Shown in pieces: positions 15,185 through 27,684 of a stretch of 41,267 nucleotides of DNA (within the stretch, counting starts at the first letter, position 1; each line of letters opens with the position of its first letter). The stretch is from assembly GCA_003158115.1 (NCBI GenBank), contig PMGM01000024.1, positions 3,582 to 44,848 of the forward strand. Reading direction: 5' to 3'. The DNA comes from Methanobacterium sp. (GTDB taxonomy: Archaea; Methanobacteriota; Methanobacteria; Methanobacteriales; Methanobacteriaceae). Both the position numbers and the translations under genes were made by a program. The notes below the pieces were generated by a model. The model did not search any database, was not told where the DNA came from, and worked only from the letters and a program-made list of their open reading frames with translations.

Positions 15185-17029
15185 TTAGAAACTAACCCTG
15201 TTAGCTAGTTTCACTGGTAATGGAAGTTTTCTGAAAGGCATACCCTTAGTTTGGTTATGAATCTCCTGTACAAGATCTTCAAGTTTCATTGAAAGTTTTT
15301 CGTTGGTTATACGGACATTTACTGTTAATGGGCCTTCATTAAGTTCTTTATCGCCAATTACAATAACATAAGGTGCCCATTCTCCCCCTGCATTTCTGAT
15401 TTTTTTACCAACTGTTTCGTGTCTATCATCGATATCGACTCTTATATTCTGGTTTCTTAGTAGTTGGGCAATTTCTTCTGACTTTTCAATATGACGTTCA
15501 GCTATAGGTATAATCCTAACTTGTGTAGGTATAAGCCACACAGGGAGCATTGGAGGTTTGTCCTTTTTATCAGCAGCACTTTTTTCTAGTAAACTGCATA
15601 TAACTCGTTCAATACTTCCAGTAGGGCTGCAATGTATTATTATAGGGTTTATTTCCTCTTCTTCGGAATTGATATATGTAATTCCAAACCTTTCACCACT
15701 TTCAACATCTATCTGAATTGTAGGATTTTCAATAGGTCGTCCAAGATAATCTATTGCAGCAAAATCCATTTTTGCAACCCAGTAATGTTTTCTCTCTGGA
15801 ATTATCTCAAGTAGAACAGGTTTACCGATTTTATTTGCAGCAGCATAAATCCAATCTTTATTTTCATCTAAGAATTCTTTTGTAGCCCTCATAATTATTT
15901 CGTAGTTAACATCAAGATCTACACCTGTCTGTTTACACATGGAAATCTGTTTATCAAATTCAACCATTGCTTGATCCATGTCAACACATACAGTATGAAG
16001 ATCGGGCATTGTGAATCCTCGAAGTCTTTTAAGACCAACAACTTCTCCCTTTTTCTCCAATCTAAAACTATAGGTTGAAAGTTCATATATTCCAATAGGA
16101 AGATTTTTCCAAGTTAAAAATGAATCTGAAAGTACTCTAAAGGCTCCGAAACAGCAAGCATATCTAAGCATTAATTCCTTGTTTTTCGTAGCCATCCTGT
16201 ACTGGCGTTCTCCAAATTTTTCTGCATGTACACGTATTGCGTCATCTGCAAGATCGTACATTATTGGAGTTTCAACAGGCATAGCACCTCTTTCTGTAAC
16301 AAGGTTATATACATAGTCCGATAAAAGATCCCTAATAAGCCTACCTTTAGGATACCATCTTAGATGTCCAATATCTGCTGATGGTTCGTAATCTGCTAAA
16401 CTCTTTTCCCTCATTAATTTAACATGTGGAGGTTCTTCACCTGATGGTTTCATTCTTCCTAGTTCGTAATCTACCAGTTTTTTGAGGTCATTTTCAGCAT
16501 AGACGAACTTTTCAGTGTCTATAATTTCCCCATCATGAAGTATAAAGAACTCTGATTTTTCGATTTCTGGTTTTATTTGTTCTTTATTTGCTTCATCAAC
16601 CTTTTTTTCAGTAGTGATAGTCCTTGAAAGTTCTGATAGTGGATGTCCTTTGCAGGATACTTCAAAAGATTTGTACCATCCAAATGGGACTCTCTTAACA
16701 TTGATACCCTTTTCATCCAATTTTGTTTCCATATTAACTAATATCTTTTTTGCTGCATCAGGAGAACTCAAAGATGAACTTAAATGAGCATATGGATATA
16801 TTGCTACTACTTTGGCACCAACTTTTCCAAATACGTCTTCTATCTCATTTACCGCATTTTCAACAACAGTATCCATATCCTCTTCATCTTCCTTTTCAAC
16901 TGCTGTGAATACTACTAAAGCATTTTCATAGAGGCCTTCTTTCTTATCATCCTCTATTTTCTCTGCTATCCTAGTTTTAGATTTTGTTTTGTATTTTAAA
17001 TAATCAGAGTGAATTAAAAGTATTCTCAT
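15185..17029 (-). CDS. thrS: Threonyl-tRNA synthetase, archaeal type
   Basis: ThrS charges tRNA-Thr with threonine. The 614-residue length and N-terminus [19 protein letters not shown] identify the archaeal form, whose first ~140 residues are a D-aminoacyl-tRNA deacylase-like editing domain that removes mischarged serine. The class II catalytic core follows ([34 protein letters not shown], then [17 protein letters not shown] as motif 3). The C-terminal anticodon-binding domain begins around [21 protein letters not shown] before the ATG supports the start. The gene stands alone and is divergent from ilvD, with a 438-base gap. It appears complete, with no catalytic loss seen. Confidence 0.97.
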   Translation of the reverse strand: MRILLIHSDYLKYKTKSKTRIAEKIEDDKKEGLYENALVVFTAVEKEDEEDMDTVVENAVNEIEDVFGKVGAKVVAIYPYAHLSSSLSSPDAAKKILVNMETKLDEKGINVKRVPFGWYKSFEVSCKGHPLSELSRTITTEKKVDEANKEQIKPEIEKSEFFILHDGEIIDTEKFVYAENDLKKLVDYELGRMKPSGEEPPHVKLMREKSLADYEPSADIGHLRWYPKGRLIRDLLSDYVYNLVTERGAMPVETPIMYDLADDAIRVHAEKFGERQYRMATKNKELMLRYACCFGAFRVLSDSFLTWKNLPIGIYELSTYSFRLEKKGEVVGLKRLRGFTMPDLHTVCVDMDQAMVEFDKQISMCKQTGVDLDVNYEIIMRATKEFLDENKDWIYAAANKIGKPVLLEIIPERKHYWVAKMDFAAIDYLGRPIENPTIQIDVESGERFGITYINSEEEEINPIIIHCSPTGSIERVICSLLEKSAADKKDKPPMLPVWLIPTQVRIIPIAERHIEKSEEIAQLLRNQNIRVDIDDRHETVGKKIRNAGGEWAPYVIVIGDKELNEGPLTVNVRITNEKLSMKLEDLVQEIHNQTKGMPFRKLPLPVKLANRVSF

Positions 17030-17467
17030 TATACCACCTTATCTTTAAAATTCGTTAATTTCAGCTGCAAATCAAATTAAAATATATTGAATATATCATA
17101 AAATTTAATTTTAGAGATGATATTTACAACCTATTCATATTGATTTAATTAGTGTATTTATGTACTTTATGAAAATAATAAAAAAATCAATTAAACCCGA
17201 TCATTAATTAGATAAAATTTCAATCAATTAAGCATTATAAAATTGAATAAAAGTTAAGATGTATAATTAATGTCAAATCATTATTTGAGGTTAATTCGAA
17301 GTCTTAATATTCTATAGCATTGTACTTTTTAAATAATAGAAATGATAAATATAAATGCTCTAATAATTCTTATATAATATAATATTGAAGAATAATTAAA
17401 ATTTGATTAAATAATACAATTTAAAATTATCCAAATTTGTTTTAAATAACTTATACATGGTGATGAA
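17030..17467. promoter_or_regulatory. Divergent thrS-ilvD promoter region
   Basis: A 438-base gap between divergent genes with no ORF worth reporting. A TATA-like CTTATATAATATAA at about 17369-17382 is a candidate for ilvD, leaving a leader of roughly 60 bases. For thrS, AT-rich sequence at about 17080-17105 contains TATA-like elements, but none is clear. No palindrome like the one before ilvB was found. Confidence 0.45.
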
Positions 17468-19123
17468 ATGAGAAGTGATACCATTAAAAAGGGTTTGCAC
17501 AGAACACCCCACAGATCTCTTTTAAGAGCGTGCGGAGTTACAGATGACGATATGGATAGACCATTTATAGGAGTTGCAAACAGCTTTACAGATATTGTTC
17601 CAGGCCATGTGCACCTTAATAGTTTAGCACAAGCCGTAAAAAACGGTATAAAAAATGCTGGAGGAGTAGCATTTGAATTTAACACCATGGCAATATGCGA
17701 TGGAATTGCTATGAATCATGAAGGTATGCGTTATTCCCTTGCTTCAAGGGAGATAGTAGCAGATACAGTTGAAAGTATGGCAATGGCTCACCAATTTGAC
17801 GGGTTGGTGCTAATTCCTACATGTGATAAGATAGTTCCCGGTATGTTAATGGCTGCTGCAAGGTTAGATATACCATCTATTGTGGTTACAGGCGGGCCTA
17901 TGCTCCCGGGACAATTTAAAGGTAAATCCGTAGATTTAATTCACGTATATGAAGCTGTGGGAGCGGTTTCAGCGGGCAAAATGAGTGAAGAGGATATTTA
18001 CAATCTAGAAAGATGTGCATGTCCCGGACCTGGTTCCTGTGCAGGATTATTTACAGCCAATACAATGGCATGTATAACTGAAGCGATAGGAATGAGCCTA
18101 CCATATTGTGCAACTACACATGCAGTTGATAATAAAAAGATATTGCTAGCGCGTGAGTCGGGGGAGAAAATATTAGAACTTGTTGAAAAGGATATAACAC
18201 CCTCAAAGATAATGACACAAAAAGCATTTGAAAACGCAGTAGCAGTAGACCTTGCATTAGGTGGATCAACAAATACTACACTTCATTTACCCGCTATAGC
18301 ATATGAACTTCTTGATAAAGGCATTGTAGTTAATCTAGACTTATTCGATGATCTTAGTAGGAAAATTCCCCACATAACATCCATAAGACCATCAGGAATA
18401 CATAGTATGTTAGATCTTGACAAAGCTGGTGGCATACCAGGTGTTTTAAAGGCTTTAGAGACCAAATTAGATATGAATGTTCTAACATGTACGAATCAGT
18501 CTTTAGCTGAGAATATTAAGGATTCAAAAATATTAGATGAATCCGTAATAAGATCACTTGATAATCCAATACATTCTGAAGGAGGAATAGCTATTCTTAA
18601 GGGAAATTTAGCCCCTAAAGGATCAGTGATTAAACAAGGAGCTGTAGATCCAGATATGATGTTTCATGAAGGACCAGCCAGAGTTTACAACAGTGAAGAA
18701 GAATCAGTTGAAGCAATATTTAATGGAGAAGTTAAAGAAGGTGATGTTGTAGTAATTCGTTATGAAGGACCAAAAGGCGGTCCCGGAATGAGAGAAATGC
18801 TAAACCCTACATCTGCAATATCAGGTATGGAAATAAAATCAGTTGCACTAATAACCGATGGGAGATTTTCAGGAGGAACAAGAGGACCTTGTGTAGGTCA
18901 TGTTTCGCCTGAAGCCATGGCCGGAGGACCAATATCCGCTGTCAAAGATGGAGATATCATTAAAATAGATATTTCAAACAGAGTTCTGGAAATCAAATTA
19001 ACAGATGATGAAATAAAGAATAGGATTAAAAATGTAATTAAACCAGATCGTAAAGTGAAAGGATCACTTGCAAAATATATGAAACTCGCCACATCAGCTG
19101 ATGAGGGTGCAATTTTAAGATAG
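17468..19123 (+). CDS. ilvD: Dihydroxy-acid dehydratase
   Basis: IlvD dehydrates 2,3-dihydroxy-isovalerate and 2,3-dihydroxy-3-methylvalerate, the third step of valine and isoleucine synthesis. The 551-residue length is normal for archaea. The cluster cysteines are in [10 protein letters not shown] and [18 protein letters not shown]; the C-terminal signature is [21 protein letters not shown]. The enzyme is a cytoplasmic dimer with a [4Fe-4S] or [2Fe-2S] cluster. GGTGAT immediately upstream of the ATG sets the start. The signal peptidase gene follows 12 bases after the stop and shares the transcript and a hairpin terminator. The other ilv genes lie 5 kb downstream, so ilvD is a separate unit. 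Confidence 0.97.
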   Translation: MRSDTIKKGLHRTPHRSLLRACGVTDDDMDRPFIGVANSFTDIVPGHVHLNSLAQAVKNGIKNAGGVAFEFNTMAICDGIAMNHEGMRYSLASREIVADTVESMAMAHQFDGLVLIPTCDKIVPGMLMAAARLDIPSIVVTGGPMLPGQFKGKSVDLIHVYEAVGAVSAGKMSEEDIYNLERCACPGPGSCAGLFTANTMACITEAIGMSLPYCATTHAVDNKKILLARESGEKILELVEKDITPSKIMTQKAFENAVAVDLALGGSTNTTLHLPAIAYELLDKGIVVNLDLFDDLSRKIPHITSIRPSGIHSMLDLDKAGGIPGVLKALETKLDMNVLTCTNQSLAENIKDSKILDESVIRSLDNPIHSEGGIAILKGNLAPKGSVIKQGAVDPDMMFHEGPARVYNSEEESVEAIFNGEVKEGDVVVIRYEGPKGGPGMREMLNPTSAISGMEIKSVALITDGRFSGGTRGPCVGHVSPEAMAGGPISAVKDGDIIKIDISNRVLEIKLTDDEIKNRIKNVIKPDRKVKGSLAKYMKLATSADEGAILR

Positions 19124-19135
19124 GAGTGAAATTTG

Positions 19136-19558
19136 ATGTCTAATAACCGTGAAATAATAAGTTATGTGGCAATAATAATTATTGGGATAATACTAGCACA
19201 GCATATGAATGTTGTAGTATCTGGAAGCATGGAACCTGTTTTTTATAGAGGAGACGTTGTAGTAATTGAAAAAACAGATTTTCTTGGTATACATGAAATT
19301 AATCCAGCTGATTTAAAGATTGGGGATATAGTTATATACCATGCAATTTGGTTCCCAGAGCCTGTTATACATAGAATTATCGCCACGGGTACAATAAATG
19401 GTTCTCAATATTTTATTACTAAGGGGGATAATAATCCAATACAAGACCCTGATCCAGTGTATGATAATCAAATCATTGCTAAAGTTGTAACAATTGGCAA
19501 TACTCCAGTTGTGATTCCAAAGGTTGGTTACATAACAATATGGATAAGGGGTTTATAA
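19136..19558 (+). CDS. Signal peptidase I, archaeal Sec11-like
   Basis: A 140-residue S26 signal peptidase that cleaves signal peptides at the outer face of the membrane. One N-terminal membrane helix ([17 protein letters not shown]) anchors it. The catalytic serine lies in SGSMEPV. The second residue is histidine, in PVIHRII, as in archaeal and ER Sec11-type enzymes, where bacteria use lysine. An aspartate in TKGDNNP completes the conserved boxes. GGAGTG seven bases upstream sets the start at the ATG; the TTG one codon earlier is disfavoured. Twelve bases separate it from ilvD, a chance pairing in function. Confidence 0.92.
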   Translation: MSNNREIISYVAIIIIGIILAQHMNVVVSGSMEPVFYRGDVVVIEKTDFLGIHEINPADLKIGDIVIYHAIWFPEPVIHRIIATGTINGSQYFITKGDNNPIQDPDPVYDNQIIAKVVTIGNTPVVIPKVGYITIWIRGL

Positions 19559-19574
19559 CGTATCAATGACTAAC

Positions 19575-19612
19575 TTGCATTTAGAATATAATTTTTTAAA
19601 TGCAACTTTTTT
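19575..19612 (+). terminator. Hairpin plus T-tract terminator after ilvD-sec11
   Basis: Nine-base perfect arms (TTGCATTTA at 19575-19583, TAAATGCAA at 19597-19605) with a 13-base loop are followed by a run of six Ts at 19607-19612. It starts 16 bases after the signal peptidase stop and ends about 70 bases before argS. The form is that of a bacterial intrinsic terminator. Confidence 0.75.
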
Positions 19613-19681
19613 ATTATTTAAAACATTCTGATTTCTAAATTTTAGTAATTTATAATAATATTAACAAACTAGGTGAATTTT

Positions 19682-21370
19682 ATGTACAGAGTTTTAATAA
19701 CCGAATCAATTAAATCGCTTGAAAATGCCATATCTCATCTGGGATGGGAAATACCCGAAGATATTCGTGTTGAAGAACCTCCAAATCCCGAGTTGGGGGA
19801 TGTTGCGAGTTCAGTCTCTTTCCAATTAGCAAATGGACTTAAAAGATCTCCCATGGATATTACTAAGGAGTTACTCTCTGTAATTGTTACACCAGATATT
19901 TTCAAGAAGATAGATAGTAAGGGCCCTTATATTAATTTCTATGCGGATTATGATAGATTTTCAAGAGCTGTTCTAGATTCTGTAAAGGAAGATTATGGGA
20001 AATTAGAAGAAAAAAACAGGAAAATCATCCTAGAACACACTTCAGCTAACCCCAACGGACCTCTACACATTGGTCATATAAGAAATTCTATAATTGGTGA
20101 TTCTCTTGCACGTGTACTAAAATCAGCAGGATACGAAGTTGAAACCCAATATTATGTCAATGATATGGGAAGGCAAATTGCTATGATTGTGTGGGGAATT
20201 TATAATCTTGAATATGATATGGATCCGGTTGGAAAACTTGATCATGAAATAGGAAAACTTTACTTCCAAGTAAATGAGGAACTACGTGCCAATCCAGATC
20301 TCAAGGTAGAAGTTAGTGCACTTCTAAAACGATATGAGAAGGATGAAGATGTAGAACTTGAAGAACTATTTGAAGATGTAGTTAAAAAGTGCCTAAGGGG
20401 CATATCAAGCACATGTAACAGACTCAATGTAAAGCATGATGCGTTTATATGGGAAAGTCGTTTTATTAAAAATGGTAGTGTTGCCAAGATATTGAAATCC
20501 CTTGACGCATATTTACAGAAGAATGAAGTTGTCTATATGGACTTAAATGAATATGGTATTGAGAAGGAACTTATTTTGATACGTTCAGATGGAACATCTC
20601 TATATTCAACAAGGGATTTAGCTTATCATGTAGAAAAATCTGAAAAATCCGATACTGTCATTGATGTTCTAGGTTCGGATCACAAATTAGCAATAGATCA
20701 GTTAAAAATACCATTAGAATTATTAGGAGCTAAAAAACCAGAAACAATATTTTATGAGTTTATAACCCTTCCTGAAGGTTCTATGTCTACTCGCCGTGGT
20801 GTTTTTATAAGTGTTGATGATCTGATGGAAGAAGCTGTTGAAAGGGCAATGAAAGAAATAGTAAAAAGAAGAACAGATCTCGATGATGCAGAAATGTTAA
20901 AAATAGCAGAACAAATAGGTATAGGAGCAATTAGATATTATATAGCCAGATTATCTCCAGAAAAGCATATAATTTTCAAATGGGATGAAGCATTAAGTTT
21001 TGAACGAGGATGTGCATCAATACAATATTCACACGCTCGAGCATGTAAATTATTAGAGAAAGCTAATCACAATAAGGATACTACAGATGATATAACTGAT
21101 TGGGTTTTTGAACATCCATTTGAAATTGAACTTGTTAAAATCATCTCCAAGTTTTCATCTGTTATTGAAGAGTCTGCAAGAATAAATAGGGTTCATAATA
21201 TCGCACAGTACTCCCAAGATCTTGCCAGTGCTTTTAACAAGTACTATAAATCAGTACAGGTAATAGGATCTGAGAAAGAAGATTTAAGACTTTTATTAGT
21301 AGATAAATCACGTATTACTATACGAAACTGTCTCAAACTAATGGGAATTGAAGCTCCTGATGTAATGTAA
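19682..21370 (+). CDS. argS: Arginyl-tRNA synthetase
   Basis: ArgS charges tRNA-Arg and needs tRNA for amino acid activation. The class I HIGH motif appears in [15 protein letters not shown], and the KMSK loop is the degenerate SMSTRRG, as in many ArgS. The N-terminal Add-1 domain (about 100 residues, [17 protein letters not shown]) and the C-terminal DALR anticodon-binding domain ([13 protein letters not shown] onward) are both present. At 562 residues it has normal length. I start it at the ATG at 19682 because AGGTGA lies six bases upstream; an in-frame GTG three codons earlier overlaps that site. It converges with argF, whose end lies 49 bases away. Confidence 0.97.
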   Translation: MYRVLITESIKSLENAISHLGWEIPEDIRVEEPPNPELGDVASSVSFQLANGLKRSPMDITKELLSVIVTPDIFKKIDSKGPYINFYADYDRFSRAVLDSVKEDYGKLEEKNRKIILEHTSANPNGPLHIGHIRNSIIGDSLARVLKSAGYEVETQYYVNDMGRQIAMIVWGIYNLEYDMDPVGKLDHEIGKLYFQVNEELRANPDLKVEVSALLKRYEKDEDVELEELFEDVVKKCLRGISSTCNRLNVKHDAFIWESRFIKNGSVAKILKSLDAYLQKNEVVYMDLNEYGIEKELILIRSDGTSLYSTRDLAYHVEKSEKSDTVIDVLGSDHKLAIDQLKIPLELLGAKKPETIFYEFITLPEGSMSTRRGVFISVDDLMEEAVERAMKEIVKRRTDLDDAEMLKIAEQIGIGAIRYYIARLSPEKHIIFKWDEALSFERGCASIQYSHARACKLLEKANHNKDTTDDITDWVFEHPFEIELVKIISKFSSVIEESARINRVHNIAQYSQDLASAFNKYYKSVQVIGSEKEDLRLLLVDKSRITIRNCLKLMGIEAPDVM

Positions 21371-21419
21371 TGATTGGGAGTTATTTTCTATTTAAAAATA
21401 AATTTAAAGGTTGAAATAT

Positions 21420-22328
21420 TCATTCATCCTTTAATAGTTTATATAATATCGCAGCTTGGACATGCATCCTATTTTCTGCTTGATCTAATATAACATTTAT
21501 AGAACTTTGTATTACTTCATCAGTTATTTCTTGATCCCTAATTGCTGGAAGACAGTGCATCACAATAACATCGGATTTTGCATGGGTTAATAATTCCATG
21601 TTTACCTGATAATCATGAAGGTCTATTAAACGTTGTAATTTTTCTCTTTCATCACCCATGCTGACCCAGACATCTGTATATATAACATCAGCATCTTTAA
21701 CTCCTTTTAAAACGTTGTTAGTTACTTCAATAATTGAACCAGTTTCTTCGGCTAACATTTGAGCATCTTCGACTATTGCCATATCGGGTTCGTATCCGGG
21801 AGGACAGATAACAGTTAAGTCCATTCCAACCAATGCACAAGCAATTAAAAGTGAATTACAAACATTATTACCATCACCAATATATGACATTTTCACTTGA
21901 TAGGTTTTTTTATGTTCATATACCGTGAATATATCAGTAATTGCTTGACATGGGTGTTCTTTATTTGTTAAACCATTAATAACAGGAACTTCTGAATTCT
22001 CAGCAAATTTTAACACATCATCATGTTCTTTGGCCCTTATCATAACTCCGTCTACGTAGCGTGACATTACTTTAGCAGTATCTTCAATGAGCTCCCCACG
22101 ACCAAGTTGCATATCAGATGCTGATAAATAAAGGGGATTGCCTCCAAGGTGTGCCATTGCCAGTTCAAAAGATATTCTGGTCCTTGTTGAAGCTTTTTCA
22201 AATATCATTGCAAGCGTTTTATTCTTCATTGGCGTAATACTAAATGGATCCTCTTTAAAAACCGCAGCCTGTTCCAGTATTTCAAATATATCTTGTTTTG
22301 CATCTGTGACCGATAAAAGATGTTTCAT
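21420..22328 (-). CDS. argF: Ornithine carbamoyltransferase
   Basis: ArgF joins carbamoyl phosphate and ornithine to give citrulline in arginine synthesis. The 302-residue protein has the carbamoyl-phosphate loop [11 protein letters not shown], the [11 protein letters not shown] motif, the ornithine-side MGDEREK (SMG motif), and the HCLP loop. All catalytic residues look present. The active form is a cytoplasmic trimer. GGGGGT lies about five bases before the ATG. It is divergent in function from its convergent neighbour argS but both concern arginine, which may be coincidence. No arginine repressor site could be identified. Confidence 0.97.
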   Translation of the reverse strand: MKHLLSVTDAKQDIFEILEQAAVFKEDPFSITPMKNKTLAMIFEKASTRTRISFELAMAHLGGNPLYLSASDMQLGRGELIEDTAKVMSRYVDGVMIRAKEHDDVLKFAENSEVPVINGLTNKEHPCQAITDIFTVYEHKKTYQVKMSYIGDGNNVCNSLLIACALVGMDLTVICPPGYEPDMAIVEDAQMLAEETGSIIEVTNNVLKGVKDADVIYTDVWVSMGDEREKLQRLIDLHDYQVNMELLTHAKSDVIVMHCLPAIRDQEITDEVIQSSINVILDQAENRMHVQAAILYKLLKDE

Positions 22329-22488
22329 TACATAACCCCCAGAAACTGATGTTTTTTATCTATTAGAAGTAAATTATCTTAATTCATGATTACTTAAATT
22401 TAACTATAAAAGTAATTTGAATTGTTTATCCCTGCCATAAAACATTATTATGGTTAAGATCTCATCTAGATTATTTTATGTAAAAAAT

Positions 22489-23817
22489 TTAGTTTGAAAA
22501 TAAATTATTGGGATTTCTAATTGATTTCATATGTTCTACTCTCTTCTGGATGAGATCATTAGTGCCTACATCCGTTCTATGATAAATATCCCCTTTAACA
22601 TACTTTGTAGCATTTTCACATATTTCTTCTGCTTCGGATATCGTATCGCCTATACCAACTATACCCAAAGCCCGTGATGCAGACGTATAAATTTTATTAT
22701 CAATCTGATTTACTGCTGCATAATATACCAATGCAGATTTCTCATTTATTTTTGACTCATTTACGTCTATTAATTGTCCAGCTTTACCAGATTCGGGATA
22801 TCCTTTAGGTACTATGTATTTACAGACAGTAGCTTTTCTTTCAAAATCAGCCTTTTTAATGTTGCCATCAATAATGCCCTTGCATATCTCTACAAAGTCT
22901 GTTTTAAGAAGTGGTAGAACATTCATCGCTTCAGGATCTCCAAATCTAGCATTATATTCAACCAGTTTAGGTCCATCTTTACATAACATGAATTGCCCAT
23001 AAAGAATGCCTTTATAAGGTCCAACTTCATTTTTAACTGCATTAACAGTATCTTGCATTATTTTAACCGATTTATTATAATTTTTTTTATCTAAAAATGG
23101 GAGTAAACCATTATTATCAGAATAAGATCCCATCCCACCTGTTATTGGTCCTTGATCCCCTTCATAAGCATGTGGATGATCTTGTGCTGCAGGCATTGGT
23201 ACGACTTTATCACCATCAACAAAGGCCTGTACAGTAAATTCTTCACCTAATAATCTTTCCTCTAAGACTACTTGAGCATAACCGCTTATTTTATTTTCAA
23301 TTATTTCCTTTACATACTTTTTAGCAGCTTCTCCGTCTTCGAGGTGTTCACCAACTATTTTTACACCCTTTCCCCCTGTGAGTCCAATTGGTTTTACAAC
23401 TATATCTCGATCAAAGTTATCTATAAACTCTTCAGTGTCTTCTAAATTATCAAATACTTTATAAACAATTGATCCATCAATATTATGCTTCTCAAACAGA
23501 TCTCTCATGAAGGCTTTATCTGTTTCTATTCTAGCAGCCGCTTTTGTCGGCCCCACACAACCAATGCCTACTTTCTGAAGCTCATCAACAATTCCCATTT
23601 CAAGAGGTGCTTCTGGGCCTATTATTGCCATATCGATTTTATTTTCCAAAGCAAACTTTTTGACTCCATTTAAATCTTTTTCACTTGAAATTTGAAATTT
23701 GGATAATCTGGCTATTCCAGGATTATTATTACTCATGATTGAATATAATTCTGCGTTTTTCACCGCGTTACAAATTGCATGTTCCCTTGCTCCGGTTCCT
23801 ACTACAAGAATATTCAT
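22489..23817 (-). CDS. purD: Phosphoribosylamine-glycine ligase (GAR synthetase)
   Basis: PurD joins phosphoribosylamine and glycine with ATP, the second step of purine synthesis. The 442-residue protein starts [19 protein letters not shown], the family's N-domain signature. The ATP-grasp domain contains [14 protein letters not shown] and [19 protein letters not shown], and the metal-binding [19 protein letters not shown] region is intact as [14 protein letters not shown]. It is monofunctional, as is usual in archaea. A strong AAGGAGGAG before the ATG sets the start. Transcription is divergent from ilvB. A short T-rich stretch at its 3' end (minus strand, near 22480) may act as terminator. 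Confidence 0.97.
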   Translation of the reverse strand: MNILVVGTGAREHAICNAVKNAELYSIMSNNNPGIARLSKFQISSEKDLNGVKKFALENKIDMAIIGPEAPLEMGIVDELQKVGIGCVGPTKAAARIETDKAFMRDLFEKHNIDGSIVYKVFDNLEDTEEFIDNFDRDIVVKPIGLTGGKGVKIVGEHLEDGEAAKKYVKEIIENKISGYAQVVLEERLLGEEFTVQAFVDGDKVVPMPAAQDHPHAYEGDQGPITGGMGSYSDNNGLLPFLDKKNYNKSVKIMQDTVNAVKNEVGPYKGILYGQFMLCKDGPKLVEYNARFGDPEAMNVLPLLKTDFVEICKGIIDGNIKKADFERKATVCKYIVPKGYPESGKAGQLIDVNESKINEKSALVYYAAVNQIDNKIYTSASRALGIVGIGDTISEAEEICENATKYVKGDIYHRTDVGTNDLIQKRVEHMKSIRNPNNLFSN

Positions 23818-24267
23818 ATTACTCCTCCTTGGACCTAAATTTATAAGCGTTCATTAAAATATATAACATCAGTGTGTATAATCTACCTGGAAAATGATTA
23901 TATAATTATTTAATATTATAATCACGACAATATATTGTTTTAATGTAAATCTAATTAAAAATTCATACAATATTATGTACTAAAATATTTTATGATTTGA
24001 ATGTTCAATATTGGTAATCTCATTTACAATCAACTATTTGGATGATATTACAATATAATACTGTTACTTTTATTACCAAATGTTGATCTGTTTGAAAATT
24101 TAGTTTATTCTTCATTTGTGTAGTAAGGATCAGATTAGTAATAAAAGATAATATATACATCAACATTGCAATGTTGAAATGAATAGAAAATATTCAAATA
24201 TAAATGAAACAAATAAAACAGGATAATAGATGGAAAATAGAGTGATTAATATATATAAGGTGTTTTT
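23818..24267. promoter_or_regulatory. Divergent purD-ilvB control region
   Basis: A 450-base gap without ORFs that must serve purD and ilvB. The ilvB side has a TATA-like TAATATATA at 24149-24157 and an adjoining palindrome described separately. A half-site of that palindrome, AATGTTGA, also occurs at about 24078-24085. Nothing comparable is seen on the purD side. Confidence 0.6.
24160..24177. promoter_or_regulatory. Perfect 18-base palindrome at the ilvB promoter
   Basis: TCAACATTGCAATGTTGA is fully self-complementary. It begins three bases after the TATA-like element at 24149-24157, and covers the region just upstream of the predicted transcription start near 24180. This is the position of a repressor operator in archaea. 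No regulator gene is in the window. Confidence 0.65.
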
Positions 24268-26010
24268 ATGAAGGGTGGCGAAGCCATAATCAAATCACTA
24301 ATGGATCAAGGAGTAGAAACAGTTTTCGGGTACCCCGGAGGAGTTTTACTTCCGTTATACGATGTACTATACGATTCTGACCTAAGACATATACTGGTAC
24401 GGCATGAACAATGTGCTGCACATGCAGCCGACGGTTTTGCAAGGGCCTCAGGAAAAGTAGGTGTATGTATCGGCACTTCCGGACCTGGTGCAACTAACCT
24501 AATAACAGGAATTGCTACTGCATACATGGATTCATCTCCAGTTTTAGCTATTGCTGGACAAGTAGCAACAGGTTTAATTGGTAATGACGCTTTTCAAGAA
24601 GTAGACACCATAGGCATTACTATGCCCATAACCAAGCATAACTATCAGGCAATGAAGGCAGATGAAATACCTGGAATGATAAGATCTGCATTTTATATTG
24701 CCAGTACCGGTAGAAACGGGCCAGTTGTAATAGATCTTCCCAAAAATGTTCAGGAAGAGGAGTTTGAATATGAACTGGCAAAAGACATTGAACTGCCAGG
24801 TTACAAACCTACAATGAAAGGCCATCCATTACAAGTTAAAAAAGCTGCTAAGATGATAATGAATTCAAAAAAGCCAGTAATACTGGCTGGTGGTGGGATC
24901 ATATTATCTGATGCCTCAAAAGAGCTTTTAAGATTTTCGAACATGATTCATGCTCCAGTTACCACTTCATTAATGGGAAAAGGTTCAATTCCTGAAGATA
25001 ATCTATTATCTCTAGGAATGTTGGGCATGCATGGCCGTAAAACTTCAAATTTAATTATAGACGATTGTGATTGCCTAATATCAATTGGTTGTAGGTTTTC
25101 GGATCGTACTACTGGATCATTAACCGAATTTGCTAAAAATGCCAAAATAGTTCATATAGATGTGGATCCTGCTGAGATTGGTAAAAATGTAGATGTTGAT
25201 GTTCCTATCGTTGGGGATGCTAAGATTATTCTTAATGACCTAATAAATGTTGTTGGAAAGGCAAAAGACGAAAATAAAAATCATAGTGTTTGGTTAAAAC
25301 ATGTTATAGATTTTAAAAATACTTGTATGCCTCGTTTATCATTTGATGATATCCCATTAAAACCACAACAAGTAATAAAAGAATTATCTGAAGCCATTGA
25401 TGATGATACAATTGTAACTACGGATGTAGGACAGAATCAAATGTGGATGGCTCATTATTTCACCTCAAGAAATCCGAGAAAATTCATTTCTTCCGGAGGA
25501 CTAGGCACTATGGGATTCGGATTCCCAGCTGCAATGGGTGCAAAAATAGCTATGCCCGATAACGATGTAGTTGCTGTTTGTGGTGATGGGGGATTTTTAA
25601 TGGTTTGTCAAGACCTTGCCACAGTCAAAGAATATGATATACCCGTTGTAATCTGTGTATTAGATAACAGACGCCTTGGTATGGTTTCCCAGTGGCAAAA
25701 GTTGTTTTATAACAAACGGATGTCTTATACTGATCTGGGACAAAGCCCGGACTTTGTTAAACTCGCCGAATCATTCGGTGTAAGTGCAGAAAGAGTTGAA
25801 AAACCTGGAGAAATGTATGAAACCGTTAAAAAAGCTATTCGATCTGATGAACCATATCTTATAGATGTAGTCATAGATCCTGATGAGATACTTCCAATGG
25901 TCCCGGCTGGTTGTGGATTAACAGAAATTGTTGGGGAGTATAAAGTTGAAAGAGAAACCCCTGGAGAAATCCTTTATAAACCAATAGGCACAGATAAAAG
26001 TGGTGATTAA
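24268..26010 (+). CDS. ilvB: Acetolactate synthase, large subunit
   Basis: The catalytic subunit of acetohydroxyacid synthase condenses pyruvate with pyruvate or 2-oxobutyrate, the first common step of valine, leucine and isoleucine synthesis. The 580-residue protein begins with the thiamine diphosphate PYR domain ([17 protein letters not shown], with the catalytic glutamate in [20 protein letters not shown]). The central FAD-like domain follows, then the PP domain with [15 protein letters not shown] and a downstream asparagine in [13 protein letters not shown] forming the thiamine-binding motif. AAGGTG seven bases before the ATG supports the start. ilvN follows almost without gap and ilvC comes next, so the three form one operon. 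Confidence 0.98.
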   Translation: MKGGEAIIKSLMDQGVETVFGYPGGVLLPLYDVLYDSDLRHILVRHEQCAAHAADGFARASGKVGVCIGTSGPGATNLITGIATAYMDSSPVLAIAGQVATGLIGNDAFQEVDTIGITMPITKHNYQAMKADEIPGMIRSAFYIASTGRNGPVVIDLPKNVQEEEFEYELAKDIELPGYKPTMKGHPLQVKKAAKMIMNSKKPVILAGGGIILSDASKELLRFSNMIHAPVTTSLMGKGSIPEDNLLSLGMLGMHGRKTSNLIIDDCDCLISIGCRFSDRTTGSLTEFAKNAKIVHIDVDPAEIGKNVDVDVPIVGDAKIILNDLINVVGKAKDENKNHSVWLKHVIDFKNTCMPRLSFDDIPLKPQQVIKELSEAIDDDTIVTTDVGQNQMWMAHYFTSRNPRKFISSGGLGTMGFGFPAAMGAKIAMPDNDVVAVCGDGGFLMVCQDLATVKEYDIPVVICVLDNRRLGMVSQWQKLFYNKRMSYTDLGQSPDFVKLAESFGVSAERVEKPGEMYETVKKAIRSDEPYLIDVVIDPDEILPMVPAGCGLTEIVGEYKVERETPGEILYKPIGTDKSGD

Positions 26011-26011
26011 G

Positions 26012-26512
26012 TTGGATGAAAGCAAAACTCATATAATAAGCGCATTAGTCCTTAACAAACCCGGTGTTCTCCAAAGAGTTGCTGGTCTTTTCACCAGAAG
26101 AGGTTATAACATTGAAAACATTACTGTAGGAACATCTGAACAAGAAAATCTTGCAAGAATGACAATCATAGCAAAAGGTGATGAAAAAGTCCTGGAACAG
26201 ATAACTAAACAATTAAATAAACTCATCGATGTTATTAAAGTCAGAGATCTCGACCCAGATATTACTGTCAAACGAGAACTGTGTCTGATTAAAGTTCATA
26301 CATCAACAGAGAAGAATAGATCTGAGATTATACAGTATGCCAATATCTTCCGTGGAAGAATAATAGATGTCAGTCCAGAAACGCTCACAATCGAAATAAC
26401 TGGTTCACCAGAGAAAATTGAAGCCCTTATAGACTTAGTGAGAACATTTGGAATCAAAGAAATTGCTAGAACAGGACCAACCGCAATTTCTAGAGGTAAT
26501 AAAACAATTTAA
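26012..26512 (+). CDS. ilvN: Acetolactate synthase, regulatory small subunit
   Basis: The small subunit activates the large one and confers feedback inhibition by valine. The 166-residue protein has an N-terminal ACT domain ([34 protein letters not shown]) and a C-terminal domain ([18 protein letters not shown]). I start it at the TTG at 26012 because GGTGAT lies just upstream, inside the end of ilvB, and because the sequence before it (VIK) does not fit the family. A GTG at 26000 in the same frame would overlap ilvB. The one-base gap to ilvB indicates coupled translation and equal subunit supply. Confidence 0.96.
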   Translation: MDESKTHIISALVLNKPGVLQRVAGLFTRRGYNIENITVGTSEQENLARMTIIAKGDEKVLEQITKQLNKLIDVIKVRDLDPDITVKRELCLIKVHTSTEKNRSEIIQYANIFRGRIIDVSPETLTIEITGSPEKIEALIDLVRTFGIKEIARTGPTAISRGNKTI

Positions 26513-26584
26513 ATTTACCAATTAAAGAATTGAATCAACTCAAAAAGAATTTGAACAAAATTTCTTATTAAAGGAGGAAAAAAA

Positions 26585-27571
26585 ATGAAGATGTACTATG
26601 AAAAAGATGTCGATTTAAACATCTTAAAAAATAAAACAGTTGCTGTCATAGGTTATGGAAGTCAAGGAATGGCACAATCCAGGAACATGCATGAAAGTGG
26701 GTTAAATATTGTTGTAGGATTAAGAAAAGATGGATCATCCTGGAAAATGGCTAAATCGGATGGTTTAAAAGTTATGACCGTCGAAGAAGCTTCAGAAATA
26801 GCAGATGTAATACACGTTCTCATACCTGACGAAATACAAGGCCAAGTGTATAATGAGTCTATTAAAGATCATTTAAAAGAAGGAAATACATTATCATTTT
26901 CACATGGATACAACATTCATTTCGGTTACATAAACCCTCCAGAAAATGTCAATATAACTATGATTGCTCCAAAAGGACCAGGTGCCATGGTTAGGAAAAC
27001 ATATGAAGAAGGATTCGGAGTACCCGGACTAGTTGCTGTTGAAAGAGATTACACTGGAGATGCAACTCAAATTGCTCTTGCAATGGGTCAAGGATCAGGA
27101 TTAACAAGAGCGGGAGTTCTTAAGACAACATTCAAAGAAGAAACTGAAACAGATCTATTTGGTGAACAAGTTGTACTCTGTGGTGGAGCAACAGAACTTA
27201 TCTCTGCTGGTTTCCAAACCCTCGTTGAAGCAGGATACCAACCTGAAATCGCATATTTTGAAACATGCCACGAATTAAAGCTCATAGTTGATTTAATATA
27301 TGCAAAAGGATTTGCAGGAATGTGGAACGACGTTAGTAACACAGCAGAATATGGTGGACTTGCAAGGAGAAAACGGATCGTTACTTCAGAAACTAGATTA
27401 GAAATGAAAAAGATCTTGGAAGAAATCCAAACTGGTCAGTTTACTAAAGAATGGGCAACTGAAAATAACGCAGGAAGACCTATGCTTAACAGATTAAGGG
27501 CAATTGAAGCAGATCTACAAATTGAAAAGGTTGGAGCCAAACTCAGAAAATTATGTGGACTTCAAAAATAA
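26585..27571 (+). CDS. ilvC: Ketol-acid reductoisomerase
   Basis: IlvC isomerises and reduces acetolactate or acetohydroxybutyrate, the second step of the pathway. The 328-residue length marks the short class I enzyme. The Rossmann loop is [19 protein letters not shown], and the following [10 protein letters not shown] loop has the arginine and serines expected for NADPH preference. The Mg-binding aspartate and glutamate lie in [14 protein letters not shown], and the C-terminal knotted domain is complete ([24 protein letters not shown]). AAAGGAGG about seven bases before the ATG is the strongest ribosome binding site in the operon. A T-rich tract follows the stop and may end the ilvBNC transcript. 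Confidence 0.98.
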   Translation: MKMYYEKDVDLNILKNKTVAVIGYGSQGMAQSRNMHESGLNIVVGLRKDGSSWKMAKSDGLKVMTVEEASEIADVIHVLIPDEIQGQVYNESIKDHLKEGNTLSFSHGYNIHFGYINPPENVNITMIAPKGPGAMVRKTYEEGFGVPGLVAVERDYTGDATQIALAMGQGSGLTRAGVLKTTFKEETETDLFGEQVVLCGGATELISAGFQTLVEAGYQPEIAYFETCHELKLIVDLIYAKGFAGMWNDVSNTAEYGGLARRKRIVTSETRLEMKKILEEIQTGQFTKEWATENNAGRPMLNRLRAIEADLQIEKVGAKLRKLCGLQK

Positions 27572-27684
27572 TTTAATTTCCTTTTCTTTTTGTTTAAATT
27601 CATCTAATGTAACAAAATATAAATTAGTATCGTAAATTAATTTTAATAAAAAAAAATACTTTTTATAGGAAATGGTGAATAAAT

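Noticed and set aside
20260..20487. Minus-strand serine-rich ORF inside argS
   Set aside because: It is the antisense shadow of acidic codons in the argS gene.
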